From Hyphomicrobium denitrificans 1NES1 (GTDB lineage Bacteria; Pseudomonadota; Alphaproteobacteria; Rhizobiales; Hyphomicrobiaceae), in NCBI RefSeq assembly GCF_000230975.2, contig NC_021172.1:3596001-3660000 (forward strand): 64,000 nt of DNA, read 5' to 3'. The notes under the pieces are model-generated. The model was not told where the DNA came from and did not search any database. It saw nothing but the letters and a program-made list of their open reading frames with translations. This document shows positions 46,626 to 55,352 of this stretch, in pieces. How positions within the stretch are numbered: position 1 is the first letter of the stretch; every line of letters starts with the position of its first letter. Made by a program: the position numbers and the translations under genes.

Positions 46626-46656
46626 AGGGGCCCGGCAGGGGGGATGCCGGGCCCCT
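46626..46656 (+). terminator. Strong 12-bp hairpin
   Basis: AGGGGCCCGGCA (46626-46637) pairs perfectly with TGCCGGGCCCCT (46645-46656) around a 7-nt loop. The U-tract is poor (CTAT), so it may be an inefficient terminator or an mRNA 3' stabiliser. Confidence 0.6.
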
Positions 46657-46749
46657 CTATCGAAGCGGCGCGCTTGAGGGGTGAGGGACAGCGCACGTCT
46701 TCGATGAATCGTCCTCAGCGGCGCGAAGCAAGCACCGTGGAATTTGGCG

Positions 46750-47079
46750 TCACGGTTTCAGCCTTGCGAAATCGGATAGGCGTGTGCTGTTCAAGATCTC
46801 GATCTGGTATGCGCCGCGCAGGCGAATGACGTTCTGTCGTATCAACTCGCTGAAGCACTGTTCCAGAGCAGCCATCGAGATGCCGAGGTGGAAGGCAATC
46901 TCCGCATCCGAACGTCTCACTTCGATGATGTTATCATCTCTGGCGTCCTTGTTGCGATGCTCATGGTGTTGGAGGAACGCTGCGAGCCTCCCGATGTGTG
47001 AGGCGTATTTAATGAATTGCGGTGGCGGCTCCTTGCTTTTCAGGGGTATCAGTTTGGCCATGTCCTGAGGGGTCTGCAT
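46750..47079 (-). CDS. Lone Crp/Fnr-type winged-HTH protein
   Basis: 109 residues. The middle (RLAAFLQHHEHRNKDARDDNIIEVRRSDAEIAFHLGISMAALEQCFSELIRQNVIRLRGAYQIEILNSTRL) matches the C-terminal DNA-binding domain of the Crp/Fnr family, including the recognition helix of the HTH (SMAALEQCFSELIRQNVI). The cyclic-nucleotide-type sensor domain is missing: no trace precedes the HTH and the start lies at MQTPQDMAKLIPLKSKE. It is divergent from a Cache hybrid kinase gene across a region with a perfect palindrome. It could act as a free repressor, or respond through a partner. Confidence 0.75.
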   Translation of the reverse strand: MQTPQDMAKLIPLKSKEPPPQFIKYASHIGRLAAFLQHHEHRNKDARDDNIIEVRRSDAEIAFHLGISMAALEQCFSELIRQNVIRLRGAYQIEILNSTRLSDFARLKP

Positions 47080-47212
47080 TGGTAACTCCTGCTAAGCTTG
47101 CGCACGGTCGAGCTTCGCGTTGGGATGCGAGCGTTTGCGCGACGCAAAATACCTGCGCTGGATGACTTGCAGACACCATTCAGCAGTGCGGCCTAAGACG
47201 GGCTTTTTGCCA

Positions 47213-47232
47213 ATTAGGCCGGATGGCCTAAT
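47213..47232. promoter_or_regulatory. Perfect palindrome, candidate operator
   Basis: ATTAGGCC (47213-47220), GGAT, GGCCTAAT (47225-47232): 8-bp perfect inverted repeat with a 4-bp centre, between the divergent HTH gene and hybrid kinase gene. A half-site GGCCTAA recurs at 47190-47196. Typical size and place for a dimeric HTH regulator site. Confidence 0.5.
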
Positions 47233-47368
47233 GCGGTTCACGTGTTTTGTCAGCGAGCAAGACGTGACTTTGAGCTGATGGCATACCGAGATTTAATACG
47301 AAGCGGCTTGATATCCGCCCCGATTGCGTTTCAGGCTACCGTCAGTCACCGCGGATGACGGATACCGG

Positions 47369-49717
47369 ATGCGACGCATCTCCTTGAAAGTGCTTATCGC
47401 GGCCGCGATCTCGGTCGTATCGCTGTTGCTTACCGCGGCAGTTTCTTACGTCATTGCGCATGACGCAGTGAAGCGTCTGGAATTGCAGATCGGCCGGTCG
47501 CTCGCGCTGCTCGCCGACGAAATGCAGGATAAGCTCGACCGTGCGATGTTCGAGCGGTTGCAGTCTCTCGACGACATGACGGAGATTGCGAAGATACCTG
47601 CCAAGACCGAGACGCCAGAGTCCTTGCGTGTGTCGCTGGAGCGTTTCCAGACGGATTATGCCGACTACTCCTGGGTCGGGTATGCAAACCGTGACGGTCG
47701 GATCGAGAGTGCAACCGGCGGCGTGCGCGAAGGTCAGAATGTCAGTGGACAGGAGTGGTACAAGAAAGGACTTGAGGGGCCCTATGTCGGGGACGTGAAA
47801 ATTCGTGACGGCGTTTCGGAGAAATCTCCATCCGGACAAGTGACCGATTTCATCGACTTGGCAGTCCCCGTATCAAACGAAAAGGAAACGTTGGGTGTTC
47901 TCGGGGCGACGCTCAGCGCGGATTGGGCTGAAGAGGTCAAGGATACGCTGCTTGGCAGCATGAAAAATTCGATTCACGCCGATGTCATCGTTTTGAATCA
48001 GAAAAAGCAGGTTCTGTTCGGGCCCGACAACGTGGCAGGAAAAGCCCTCGATCTGCCGAGCATCAAAGGTGCTCGCGCCGGGATCGCGAATTTCGCCGTC
48101 GAACAATGGCCGGACGGCCAATCCTATGTCACCGGATTTTCGAAGAGCGACGGATACCGGTCGTATCCGGGCCTGCATTGGATTGTGCTCGTCCGAGAAA
48201 ATCAGACCCTGGCGTTCGAGCCGGTCAGGAGCCTGCAGCGGAACATTCTACTTTGGGGCGGAGCGTTTTCTGCGCTCGCGGCCGTTCTTGCTTGGATGCT
48301 CGCGGGCAAGCTGTCCCGACCTTTGCTTCAACTCGCGGATGCCGCAGAAGGTCTGCGTCGTGGACGTCAGGTCGATTTCCCCGCGGTCGATGGGTACGAT
48401 GAAGCCCGCGTCCTGGCGCAATCGCTCCGGTCGATGGTCGCGGAACTCGGTGCGCAACGAGCTTCTCTTGCTGCCGCAAACCAAACGCTCGAAAGTCAGG
48501 TGCGCGAGCGTACGCAGCGCCTGGCTGAACAGAATATCGGACTCGAGCGCGCCAAGGCCGAAGCAGAGCAGGCGACCGAAGCCAAGTCGCGCTTTCTCGC
48601 TGCGGCAAGTCACGATTTGCGACAACCTCTCCATGCGCTCACCCTCTTTGCAAGAGCGCTTTCGCGGCGTGTCCAAGGGAGCGAAGCGACGACGCTGGTC
48701 GCGCAAATGGAAGAAGGCCTGCATGGCCTCAAAGGAATGTTCGATGCCTTACTCAATGTCTCCCGCTTGGATGCAAAGCTGATTGAGCCCACCAAGGTCG
48801 CGGTATCCGTTTCCGAAATCATCGAGCGTATTTCGGTTGGCTTCAAGGTTGAGGCCGAGCAGAACGGACTCAAATTCCTGAGCCGCGCGCAGAATTGGAC
48901 GCTTGAGACCGATCCGGCGCTGCTCGAAACCATTATTCGAAATCTCGTTTCGAACGCACTCAAGTTCACAAGGCAGGGTGGCGTCATCCTGGCCGCGCGG
49001 CGCAGAAATGGCCAACGTATGATCGACATCTACGATAGCGGCCCCGGTCTTTCGCCGGAGCAGCATGAAAAGATATTTGAGGAGTTTTCTCGAACCGATC
49101 AGCGTGCGCGGGGCGCCAACGAGGGGCTTGGCCTCGGATTGTCGATCGCGCGACGTTATGCAGATCTGTTGGGCATGAGGATCGTCGTCTGCTCGCGGTG
49201 GCAGAAGGGTTCGCGGTTTACGATCATTCTACCGCCGGAGCGCGTGATCGAGAACACGCCGCTGCGATCTGGAGCTCCGAAGGACGAGACCGACATACAT
49301 GGTTTCAATATCCTCGTGTTGGATGACGATGAGCTTATCGTCGCCGCGCTGAGCCGCGATCTCAGGGACCGCGGCAATGTGGTGTTCGGATATGAACGAG
49401 CCTCGGAAGCAGAAGCAGCGTTTTCTGAAAGACTTACGATCGACGTTGCGATTCTCGATTTCGATCTGCGGGATCAAGAAACGGGGCTCGAATTCATCAA
49501 TCGAATGTCTAGCGAAATCGGCCGCTTTATTCCGGCTGTTATCCTCTCAGGCGGAACGGATTCTGCTACGCTGGCGACACTTGCCAAATCCGGGAGGCCA
49601 TGGTTGACGAAGCCTGCCGATCCCGAACTCATTGTCGCGACGCTTTATGCGGTCATCAAGGCGGGCAGGGCTGCAGTACTTACTCCGGCTGCCGAAGAGC
49701 GTGTCAGCTTCGATTAA
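47369..49717 (+). CDS. Hybrid sensor histidine kinase with Cache domain and REC
   Basis: 782 residues: TM1 (VLIAAAISVVSLLLTAAVSYVI), a periplasmic dCache-type sensor (~30-265, with WVGYANRDGRIESATGGVREGQNVSGQEWYKKGLEGPYVG), TM2 (ILLWGGAFSALAAVLAWMLAG), HAMP, coiled coil (~360-415), HisKA with FLAAASHDLRQPLHALTLFARAL, HATPase (NLVSNALKF, DSGPGLSPEQHEKIFEEF, LGLGLSIARRYA) and a C-terminal REC domain (NILVLDDDELIVAAL, AILDFDLRDQETG with the phosphoacceptor Asp, and TKPADPE). ATG 47369 is chosen; the frame opens at 47324. It lies 16 bp before a LuxR response regulator gene, its probable partner. Confidence 0.93.
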   Translation: MRRISLKVLIAAAISVVSLLLTAAVSYVIAHDAVKRLELQIGRSLALLADEMQDKLDRAMFERLQSLDDMTEIAKIPAKTETPESLRVSLERFQTDYADYSWVGYANRDGRIESATGGVREGQNVSGQEWYKKGLEGPYVGDVKIRDGVSEKSPSGQVTDFIDLAVPVSNEKETLGVLGATLSADWAEEVKDTLLGSMKNSIHADVIVLNQKKQVLFGPDNVAGKALDLPSIKGARAGIANFAVEQWPDGQSYVTGFSKSDGYRSYPGLHWIVLVRENQTLAFEPVRSLQRNILLWGGAFSALAAVLAWMLAGKLSRPLLQLADAAEGLRRGRQVDFPAVDGYDEARVLAQSLRSMVAELGAQRASLAAANQTLESQVRERTQRLAEQNIGLERAKAEAEQATEAKSRFLAAASHDLRQPLHALTLFARALSRRVQGSEATTLVAQMEEGLHGLKGMFDALLNVSRLDAKLIEPTKVAVSVSEIIERISVGFKVEAEQNGLKFLSRAQNWTLETDPALLETIIRNLVSNALKFTRQGGVILAARRRNGQRMIDIYDSGPGLSPEQHEKIFEEFSRTDQRARGANEGLGLGLSIARRYADLLGMRIVVCSRWQKGSRFTIILPPERVIENTPLRSGAPKDETDIHGFNILVLDDDELIVAALSRDLRDRGNVVFGYERASEAEAAFSERLTIDVAILDFDLRDQETGLEFINRMSSEIGRFIPAVILSGGTDSATLATLAKSGRPWLTKPADPELIVATLYAVIKAGRAAVLTPAAEERVSFD

Positions 49718-49732
49718 AATTCAGAGTCGTCC

Positions 49733-50398
49733 ATGGTGAATGTCAAACGTGATGCTGTCCTTGTGGCCGACGATCATAGTCTTTATCGAACCGGCCTGGG
49801 CTTCCTATTGAAGGATAAACTTGGGTTCGCCACCGTCGTCGAAGCGGCGACCTTCGATGCGGCGCTTGATCGCTTGTCCGAACTCGACAAGATCGGACTT
49901 GCATTGTTCGATCTGGCGATGCCCGGCATTTCCGGCCCTGAAAGCCTTGGCGTCGTCAAGGAGACATATCCAGAAGTGCGCGTGGCAATCGTTTCCGGGT
50001 CGGAGGAGCGCAGCGACGTGCTGAAAGCGGTTGCAACGGGGCTCAGCGGCTATGTGCCCAAATCGCTGCAGGACGAAGAAATCGTCGCGGCATTACGGGA
50101 CATTCTCGATGGGCGTATTTATGTGCCCAGGTTCATGACCTCTTCCGGTTCACCGGCCGGTGGTAAAACATCCACATCAGAACAGGTCGAGAAGAAGGGG
50201 GGGGCCAGCGGTGGGGCTGCCACGAAATCCATTTCGCCGCGTCAACGCGATGTCTTGGAATGCGTCCGCCGGGGCCTTTCCAACAAGGAAATCGCGCGGG
50301 AACTTGATATTGCAGAAGGCACGGTGAAAATTCACCTTGCGGCCCTCTTTTCCCATTTCGGCGCCAGGAATCGCACCGAACTTGCTACGAGGCGCTGA
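49733..50398 (+). CDS. NarL/FixJ-type response regulator
   Basis: 221 residues. The REC domain (about 8-125) has acidic pair D13-D14 (VADDHSLYR), phosphoacceptor D60 (LFDLAMPG), and the lysine in YVPKSLQDE. A Gly/Ser/Thr/Lys-rich linker (~130-155) joins the LuxR-type HTH: SPRQRDVLECVRRGLSNKEIARELDIAEGTVKIHLAALFSHFGARNRTELA. Probably the output of the Cache hybrid kinase directly upstream (same strand, 15 bp away). Confidence 0.94.
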   Translation: MVNVKRDAVLVADDHSLYRTGLGFLLKDKLGFATVVEAATFDAALDRLSELDKIGLALFDLAMPGISGPESLGVVKETYPEVRVAIVSGSEERSDVLKAVATGLSGYVPKSLQDEEIVAALRDILDGRIYVPRFMTSSGSPAGGKTSTSEQVEKKGGASGGAATKSISPRQRDVLECVRRGLSNKEIARELDIAEGTVKIHLAALFSHFGARNRTELATRR

Positions 50399-50439
50399 CG
50401 TCCAAATCATTTACGCGCCTGCAGGGCCGGGCGTCGGAC

Positions 50440-50862
50440 TCAGCCGTAGCCGAGCTTTTGGACAAGCCAAGCGTGCAGGATGTCGGGATCAAACGGTTTC
50501 CGGATCACGGGAAAGGGTCTGCAAGCCGCCGCGTAGTCGCCGTGGCCGATGGTCACGATCGTGGGGATCGACCGACCGAGAGCGGAAGCAATTGCCAGCG
50601 CGTCCTTAACGCCGCGCATCTGACCGCCAATTTCGACATCCGTAACGATTGCTGCGATCTGGTTCAGGCGGTTGCCTAGGGTCTTGATTGCCTCTTGCGA
50701 ACTCCGCGCCGCAATGCACGCGTAGCCCCAATCGTCGATCAGCATCGTGAGCGCGAGCGAGGACTGGTAATTATCTTCTATGACCGCAACCAAGCGCCTC
50801 GAAGATGCCTCGGCGGGCAAGACCGATCGTTCGGTGTCAGAAACAAGCGCGGGCCCTATCAT
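50440..50862 (-). CDS. Single-domain REC response regulator
   Basis: 140 residues with only a receiver domain: VAVIEDNYQSSLAL, phosphoacceptor D75 in AIVTDVEIGG, threonine in TIVTIGHGD and lysine in VIRKPFDP. No output domain. It could be a phosphate sink, or the receiver for the adjacent HWE kinase system. It is convergent with the LuxR regulator gene. Confidence 0.9.
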   Translation of the reverse strand: MIGPALVSDTERSVLPAEASSRRLVAVIEDNYQSSLALTMLIDDWGYACIAARSSQEAIKTLGNRLNQIAAIVTDVEIGGQMRGVKDALAIASALGRSIPTIVTIGHGDYAAACRPFPVIRKPFDPDILHAWLVQKLGYG

Positions 50863-51170
50863 AAGTCGACTCCTGACCTCATCGTGTGGCGTCAGGAGAA
50901 ATCTTTTCGACGCTGTTCGCCATTCAGCGGGAGGCTATAGGCTACACGACCTATTCTCTCAGCGCGGTCCGGCTATCCGGCCGAATAGTCAGAGATGGGA
51001 TAATTCGTACACTATGTTAGTGGGTTAAGGAAAAGAGATGAGGCGGAGGGTGGCCGAATCGTCCGCGATTGTTGACCGGCAGCCGCAGCGTTATATGTTG
51101 CACGGCCGTCGGCAGTGAAAGGCGTTTGCGACCGGCTCGTACGTCTACCGGCAGGACCCAAGATCGCTTT
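50863..51170. other. Divergent promoter region (REC / DUF1345)
   Basis: 308 bp. AT-richer part at 50990-51050. No gene or clear promoter seen. Confidence 0.4.
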
Positions 51171-51881
51171 ATGAGCAGCTCCGCAGCGACGGTTCGCAAA
51201 CGCGCGAATTGGTACAGCCCTCTCTCGATTTGGCGCTCTCTCGTCTTGCGTCCCCGGGCCTTCGCCGGCGCCATTTCCGGGCTTGCAGTTCTCTTGTTGC
51301 TGCCGGAGTCCTTTCATGGTCCGGTCCGCGAAGCCATGGCGTGGTGTGCCGGGGGTGCCGTTTACCTCATCATGGCGTTTCGCGTCATGCGGAGTTGCTC
51401 GGGGGAGGCTTTGCGTACGCGAGCAGCTCGCCAGGATGACAGTGCCGTCGTCATTCTCGTTCTCGTCCTGCTTGCCATGTTTTCGAGCTTCGCGGCCATC
51501 TTCGGGATCATCGCGGAGGCCAAGAGCGCGTCGAACGACGGCAAGCTCTTCTTTGTCGGGCTTGCCGGAACAACGATCGTCATCTCGTGGCTGGTGACGC
51601 AGGTCGTTTTCACGTTGCACTATGCGCACGAATTCTATGCGCCACACAGGCTCGTTAACAAGGACGCTCCGCAAGCCCTGGCATTTCCGCAGGACACGCA
51701 GCCCGACTATTGGGATTTTTTCTATTTTGCGACGTCCTTCGGTGCGGCGTCGCAAACATCCGACGTGATGATCAACTCGAAGTCGATGCGGAGGCTTACG
51801 ACCCTGCATGCCATCGTTGCTTTCTTTTTCAATACGATGGTTTTAGCGCTAACCATCAATCTGGCCGCCAGCCTCGCCTGA
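51171..51881 (+). CDS. DUF1345 membrane protein
   Basis: 236 residues, five or so TM segments. The DUF1345 pattern is visible: WCAGGAVYLIMAFRVMR, ARQDDSAVVILVLVLLAMFSSFAAIFGII, FFVGLAGTTIVISWLVTQVVFTLHYAHEFY, then DYWDFFYFATSFGAASQTSDVMINSKSMRRLTTLHAIVAFFFNTMVLALTINLAASL. This DFxYFA..xG...QTSDV block is the family signature. ATG 51171 begins MSSSAATVRKRANWYSPL. Function unknown. Confidence 0.9.
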   Translation: MSSSAATVRKRANWYSPLSIWRSLVLRPRAFAGAISGLAVLLLLPESFHGPVREAMAWCAGGAVYLIMAFRVMRSCSGEALRTRAARQDDSAVVILVLVLLAMFSSFAAIFGIIAEAKSASNDGKLFFVGLAGTTIVISWLVTQVVFTLHYAHEFYAPHRLVNKDAPQALAFPQDTQPDYWDFFYFATSFGAASQTSDVMINSKSMRRLTTLHAIVAFFFNTMVLALTINLAASLA

Positions 51882-51982
51882 TCCGGTGGGTACCCCCGAT
51901 TTATCTCGACAGACGACCCAATCTGGGGAACGGATTGCTGGAACAAATCAGCTGTTTCGGCTGTTTTGTTACTCTTAGCTCT

Positions 51983-53887
51983 ATGCCATGGGGCACACCA
52001 AGCGCGCAAGAGGTCAAGTCGGTGGATGACAAGTCCGTTTCGTCCGAAATTCCGATTATGAGTCAAATGGCTGATCAGAGTGCGGAATGCCATTCAGACA
52101 AGGAACGGCAGCTTCTTGCCGCAATCATCGACGCAACGTCGGAATGCATCAAAATCGTCGGTTCCGATGGCCGGTTGGTGCAGATGAATGCTGCCGGTCT
52201 TCGGATGATCGAAGCAAACAACTGGGCGCAGGTTGAAGGGGCTCCTGTCATAAACCTCATTGCGCCAGAATTTCGCGACGAATGGCGGGCTAATCACAAG
52301 CGTATTTGCGCCGGTGAAAAGGTGAGTTGGACATTCGATATCGTCGGATACGCCGGCACTCGGCGGCATATGGAAACGCATGCGGTACCGATCCGTCTTC
52401 ACGATGGCGAGACCGGTCAACTCGCGATCACACGCGACATCACGGCTCGGCGCGAAGACGAACTGCAGGCTGCTCGGCTTGCGGCAATCGTTGCGTCCTC
52501 CGACGATGCGATCGTCAGCAAGACACTCGAAGGTTTCATTACGAGCTGGAATGCGGGCGCGGAGAGAATATTCGGCTATTCAGCCGAGGAAATGATAGGG
52601 CAGCACATTACCCGCATCGTTCCTCCGGAGCTTCAATCCGAGGAAGAGGATATTCTCGCGCATCTTCGGCGTGGCGAGCACGTCGATCATTTTGAAACCG
52701 TGCGTCTTGCAAAGGACGGTCGTAGAATTGACGTGTCGGTTACAGTATCGCCGATGCGTGATAAGTCCGGCAAGCTTATCGGGGCCTCGAAAGTCGGGCG
52801 GGATATCACGGAGCGCAAGCGCTTCGAAAGACTGCAGCAGCTTTTGATCGGTGAACTCAACCACCGCGTAAAGAATACGCTGGCGACCGTCCAGTCCATT
52901 GCCAATCAAACCGTCTATCGTGCGAAAAGCGCCAACGATTTTGCAACGAGCTTCGGCGGCAGATTGCAAGCGCTGGCGAGAACGCACACTCTGCTAACGC
53001 GATCAACGTGGCAGGGCGCCGTGCTATCGGATATCGTTCGTGATCAGGTCCCGCTCAGCGAGATCGAGGGCGATCGTATTTCCTATTCCGGTCCTATGGT
53101 GATGCTGAACGCGCAGGCTGCGCTGCACCTCAGCCTCGTTCTGCACGAACTCGCGACGAACGCAATGAAATATGGAGCTTTGTCCAATCCGCTAGGAAAG
53201 CTCTCGATCCGGTGGATGGTTCGCACCGACGCTGGCCGTAACCTCGTTTTGAAATGGCAGGAACGCGGGGGTCCAACTGTCACGGTTCCGCAAGCGCGCG
53301 GCTTTGGCACGACCCTTATCGAAAAGAGCCTCGACGCACATGGCGGCCTCACATCAATCCGCTACGAGGCGGAAGGTGTCACGTGCGAAATCATGCTGCC
53401 GCTTCCGGAGAGCGAGCCTGCGACCGGCGGATCTTATTATAAGCCATTGCCCGAGAGGCCTCAGGCTCCCAGGTCGATGCAATCCAGCGTAGAGAAGCCG
53501 GTTGCGGGAAAGCGCATTCTTATCGTGGATGACGAGCCGCTGATTGCGATGGACATCGTCGCGAGCCTTGAGGATGAAGGCTGTCAGATCGTCGGTCCGG
53601 CAGGGACACTTCAAAAAGCGCTGAATCTGATCGAACGCAAGGAAATCGACGCCGCGTTGCTCGATGCCAATCTTTCGGGTGATCCCGTCGATACGATTGC
53701 CGCCGCGCTTGCGAGGCGGAAAATTCCCTTCGCGTTTGTCAGCGGCTATGGACGGGAGGGATTGCCGGAAGCTTACCAGCAGGTGGAATTGATCAAGAAG
53801 CCGTTCCAGCGCCAACAGCTGGTCGACGTCATTCAGCAGATGCTGACCGAAGACGATACTGTCGTGCCGTTCAGGAAGACGACGTAA
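51983..53887 (+). CDS. PAS-HWE histidine kinase with C-terminal REC domain
   Basis: 634 residues, cytoplasmic. Two PAS domains (ECIKIVGSDGRLVQMNAAGLRMI, and IVASSDDAIVSKTLEGFITSWNAGAERIFGYSAEEMIGQHI with the PAC tail DITERKRFERL), an HWE-type kinase core (LLIGELNHRVKNTLATVQSIANQTV with the H, LHELATNAMKYGALS N-box, LVLKWQERGGP) and a REC domain (RILIVDDEPLIAMDIVASLEDEGCQIVGPA, ALLDANLSGD and IKKPFQ). HWE kinases with an attached REC are common in alphaproteobacterial light, stress or partner-switch pathways; the second PAS may bind a ligand or flavin, but the Cys of a LOV domain is absent. ATG 51983 is one option, ATG 52058 another. Confidence 0.9.
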   Translation: MPWGTPSAQEVKSVDDKSVSSEIPIMSQMADQSAECHSDKERQLLAAIIDATSECIKIVGSDGRLVQMNAAGLRMIEANNWAQVEGAPVINLIAPEFRDEWRANHKRICAGEKVSWTFDIVGYAGTRRHMETHAVPIRLHDGETGQLAITRDITARREDELQAARLAAIVASSDDAIVSKTLEGFITSWNAGAERIFGYSAEEMIGQHITRIVPPELQSEEEDILAHLRRGEHVDHFETVRLAKDGRRIDVSVTVSPMRDKSGKLIGASKVGRDITERKRFERLQQLLIGELNHRVKNTLATVQSIANQTVYRAKSANDFATSFGGRLQALARTHTLLTRSTWQGAVLSDIVRDQVPLSEIEGDRISYSGPMVMLNAQAALHLSLVLHELATNAMKYGALSNPLGKLSIRWMVRTDAGRNLVLKWQERGGPTVTVPQARGFGTTLIEKSLDAHGGLTSIRYEAEGVTCEIMLPLPESEPATGGSYYKPLPERPQAPRSMQSSVEKPVAGKRILIVDDEPLIAMDIVASLEDEGCQIVGPAGTLQKALNLIERKEIDAALLDANLSGDPVDTIAAALARRKIPFAFVSGYGREGLPEAYQQVELIKKPFQRQQLVDVIQQMLTEDDTVVPFRKTT

Positions 53888-53920
53888 GCCGGCGACGGGC
53901 GGGACGATGACGATGGGTGA

Positions 53921-55048
53921 TTATAGCTTCTCGACGAATACAGTACCTGCGGAATAGCCGGCCCCGAAGCTGCAGATGAGACCGCGCTCGCCGGCTGCAA
54001 AATCGTCGTTCGCAGTGTGGAATGCGATGATCGAGCCGGCGGAGCTGGTGTTCGCGAATGTATCGAGAATAATGACGTTCTCGCCAGGGCGCGGATCGCG
54101 TCCAAGAACCTTGCGACCGATCATGTCATTCATGTTGATGTTGGCCTGGTGCAGCCAGAGCCGCTTCAGTGCGTGCGGATCGACGCCGATGTCGCGGGCG
54201 TGAGCCAGGATCATTTCGGAAACCATCGGCACCACCTCCTTGAAGACCTTGCGCCCCTCTTGGACGAAGAGTTTGTCGGACTTACCGATGCCTTCCGGTG
54301 CGGCGCGATTCAGAAATCCAAAGTTGTTGCGGATATTGTTCGAGAATTGTGTCTTGAGGCGCGTGCCGAGAATACGCCATGCGCCTGCAGTTTCAGAGCC
54401 GGTGATGATGACGGCGGTTGCAACATCGCCGAAGATGAAATGACTATCACGATCTCTGAAGTTCAGGTGGCCCGAGCAGATCTCGGGGTTGACCACAAGC
54501 ACGGCTTTCGTGGAGCCGCTCGAGATGAAATCGGCTGCCGTTTTGATGCCGAATGTCGCCGACGAGCAGGCGACGTTCATGTCGAAGGCAAATCCGCCCA
54601 GCCCGAGCGTGTTTTGAACTTCGATGGCCATCGCTGGATAGGGCCGCTGCATATTCGATGCTGCGCATATGACGGCGCCGATGTCGTTTTTCGGCCCTGC
54701 CCAACGGTTCAACGCATCGGTGGCTGCCGCAACCGCCATTTCAGCGAGGATTGAAATCTGATCGTTTGGGCGTTCGGGAAGAATCGGCCGCATGATCGCC
54801 GGATCGAGAATGCCCGTCTTGTCCATCACGTGGCGCGACTTGATGCCCGATGCTTTCTCGATGAACTCCGCCGACGAGGGCAGCAGCGGCGCGATTCTTC
54901 CATCGGCGATTGCCGCGGCGTTTTCGGCGTTGAACCTCTCAACGAATGCGTTGAAGGCGCTGACCAGCTCCCGGTTACTGATACTGTGAGGCGGAACGTA
55001 AAGCCCGGTTGCGGCAATTACGGGTTGTGGCACGGCGGGTGTTTCCAA
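53921..55048 (-). CDS. Beta-ketoacyl-ACP synthase III family protein
   Basis: 375 residues, thiolase-fold FabH-like enzyme: catalytic C161 (NVACSSATFGI), H299 (LHQANINM), N332 (FANTSSAGSI), and GDVATAVIITG. Longer than FabH of E. coli (317), with an N-terminal insertion rich in helices (RELVSAFNAFVERFNAENAAAI); this fits the KAS III subgroup found beside other lipid genes in Rhizobiales rather than the main FabH. It would start or extend a polyketide or fatty acyl chain from an acyl-CoA. Follows an SDR gene on the same strand after 304 bp. Confidence 0.9.
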   Translation of the reverse strand: METPAVPQPVIAATGLYVPPHSISNRELVSAFNAFVERFNAENAAAIADGRIAPLLPSSAEFIEKASGIKSRHVMDKTGILDPAIMRPILPERPNDQISILAEMAVAAATDALNRWAGPKNDIGAVICAASNMQRPYPAMAIEVQNTLGLGGFAFDMNVACSSATFGIKTAADFISSGSTKAVLVVNPEICSGHLNFRDRDSHFIFGDVATAVIITGSETAGAWRILGTRLKTQFSNNIRNNFGFLNRAAPEGIGKSDKLFVQEGRKVFKEVVPMVSEMILAHARDIGVDPHALKRLWLHQANINMNDMIGRKVLGRDPRPGENVIILDTFANTSSAGSIIAFHTANDDFAAGERGLICSFGAGYSAGTVFVEKL

Positions 55049-55352
55049 GATCCGGCGGGGCCCGTTCGGGCGGCCCCTTGTTCTTATCGATGTGCTTCCA
55101 TAGCACGCCGATGAAGCACTGTCCCATGGGTACGGAATGGCATCGGCCCTGCGGTTTAAGCCCGCCCGATGCGTCGAATCTCGCTTGGAAAATTGCAGGA
55201 AATGGTGCGGCCACGCTTCAAATGTACCGAGCCCTTAAGAGCCCGCAGAGCGCGGCCGCAAGGAAACCCGGATACGCGATACCTCATTCCGGGATCCCTC
55301 AATACATAACTGAAATTGGTTGCGATAAAGCAAACGGGAAACGAACGGATAC
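55049..55352. other. Intergenic region between SDR and KAS III genes
   Basis: 304 bp. A short hairpin GGGGCC...GGCCCC at 55057-55077. Short frames are not protein-like. Confidence 0.4.
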
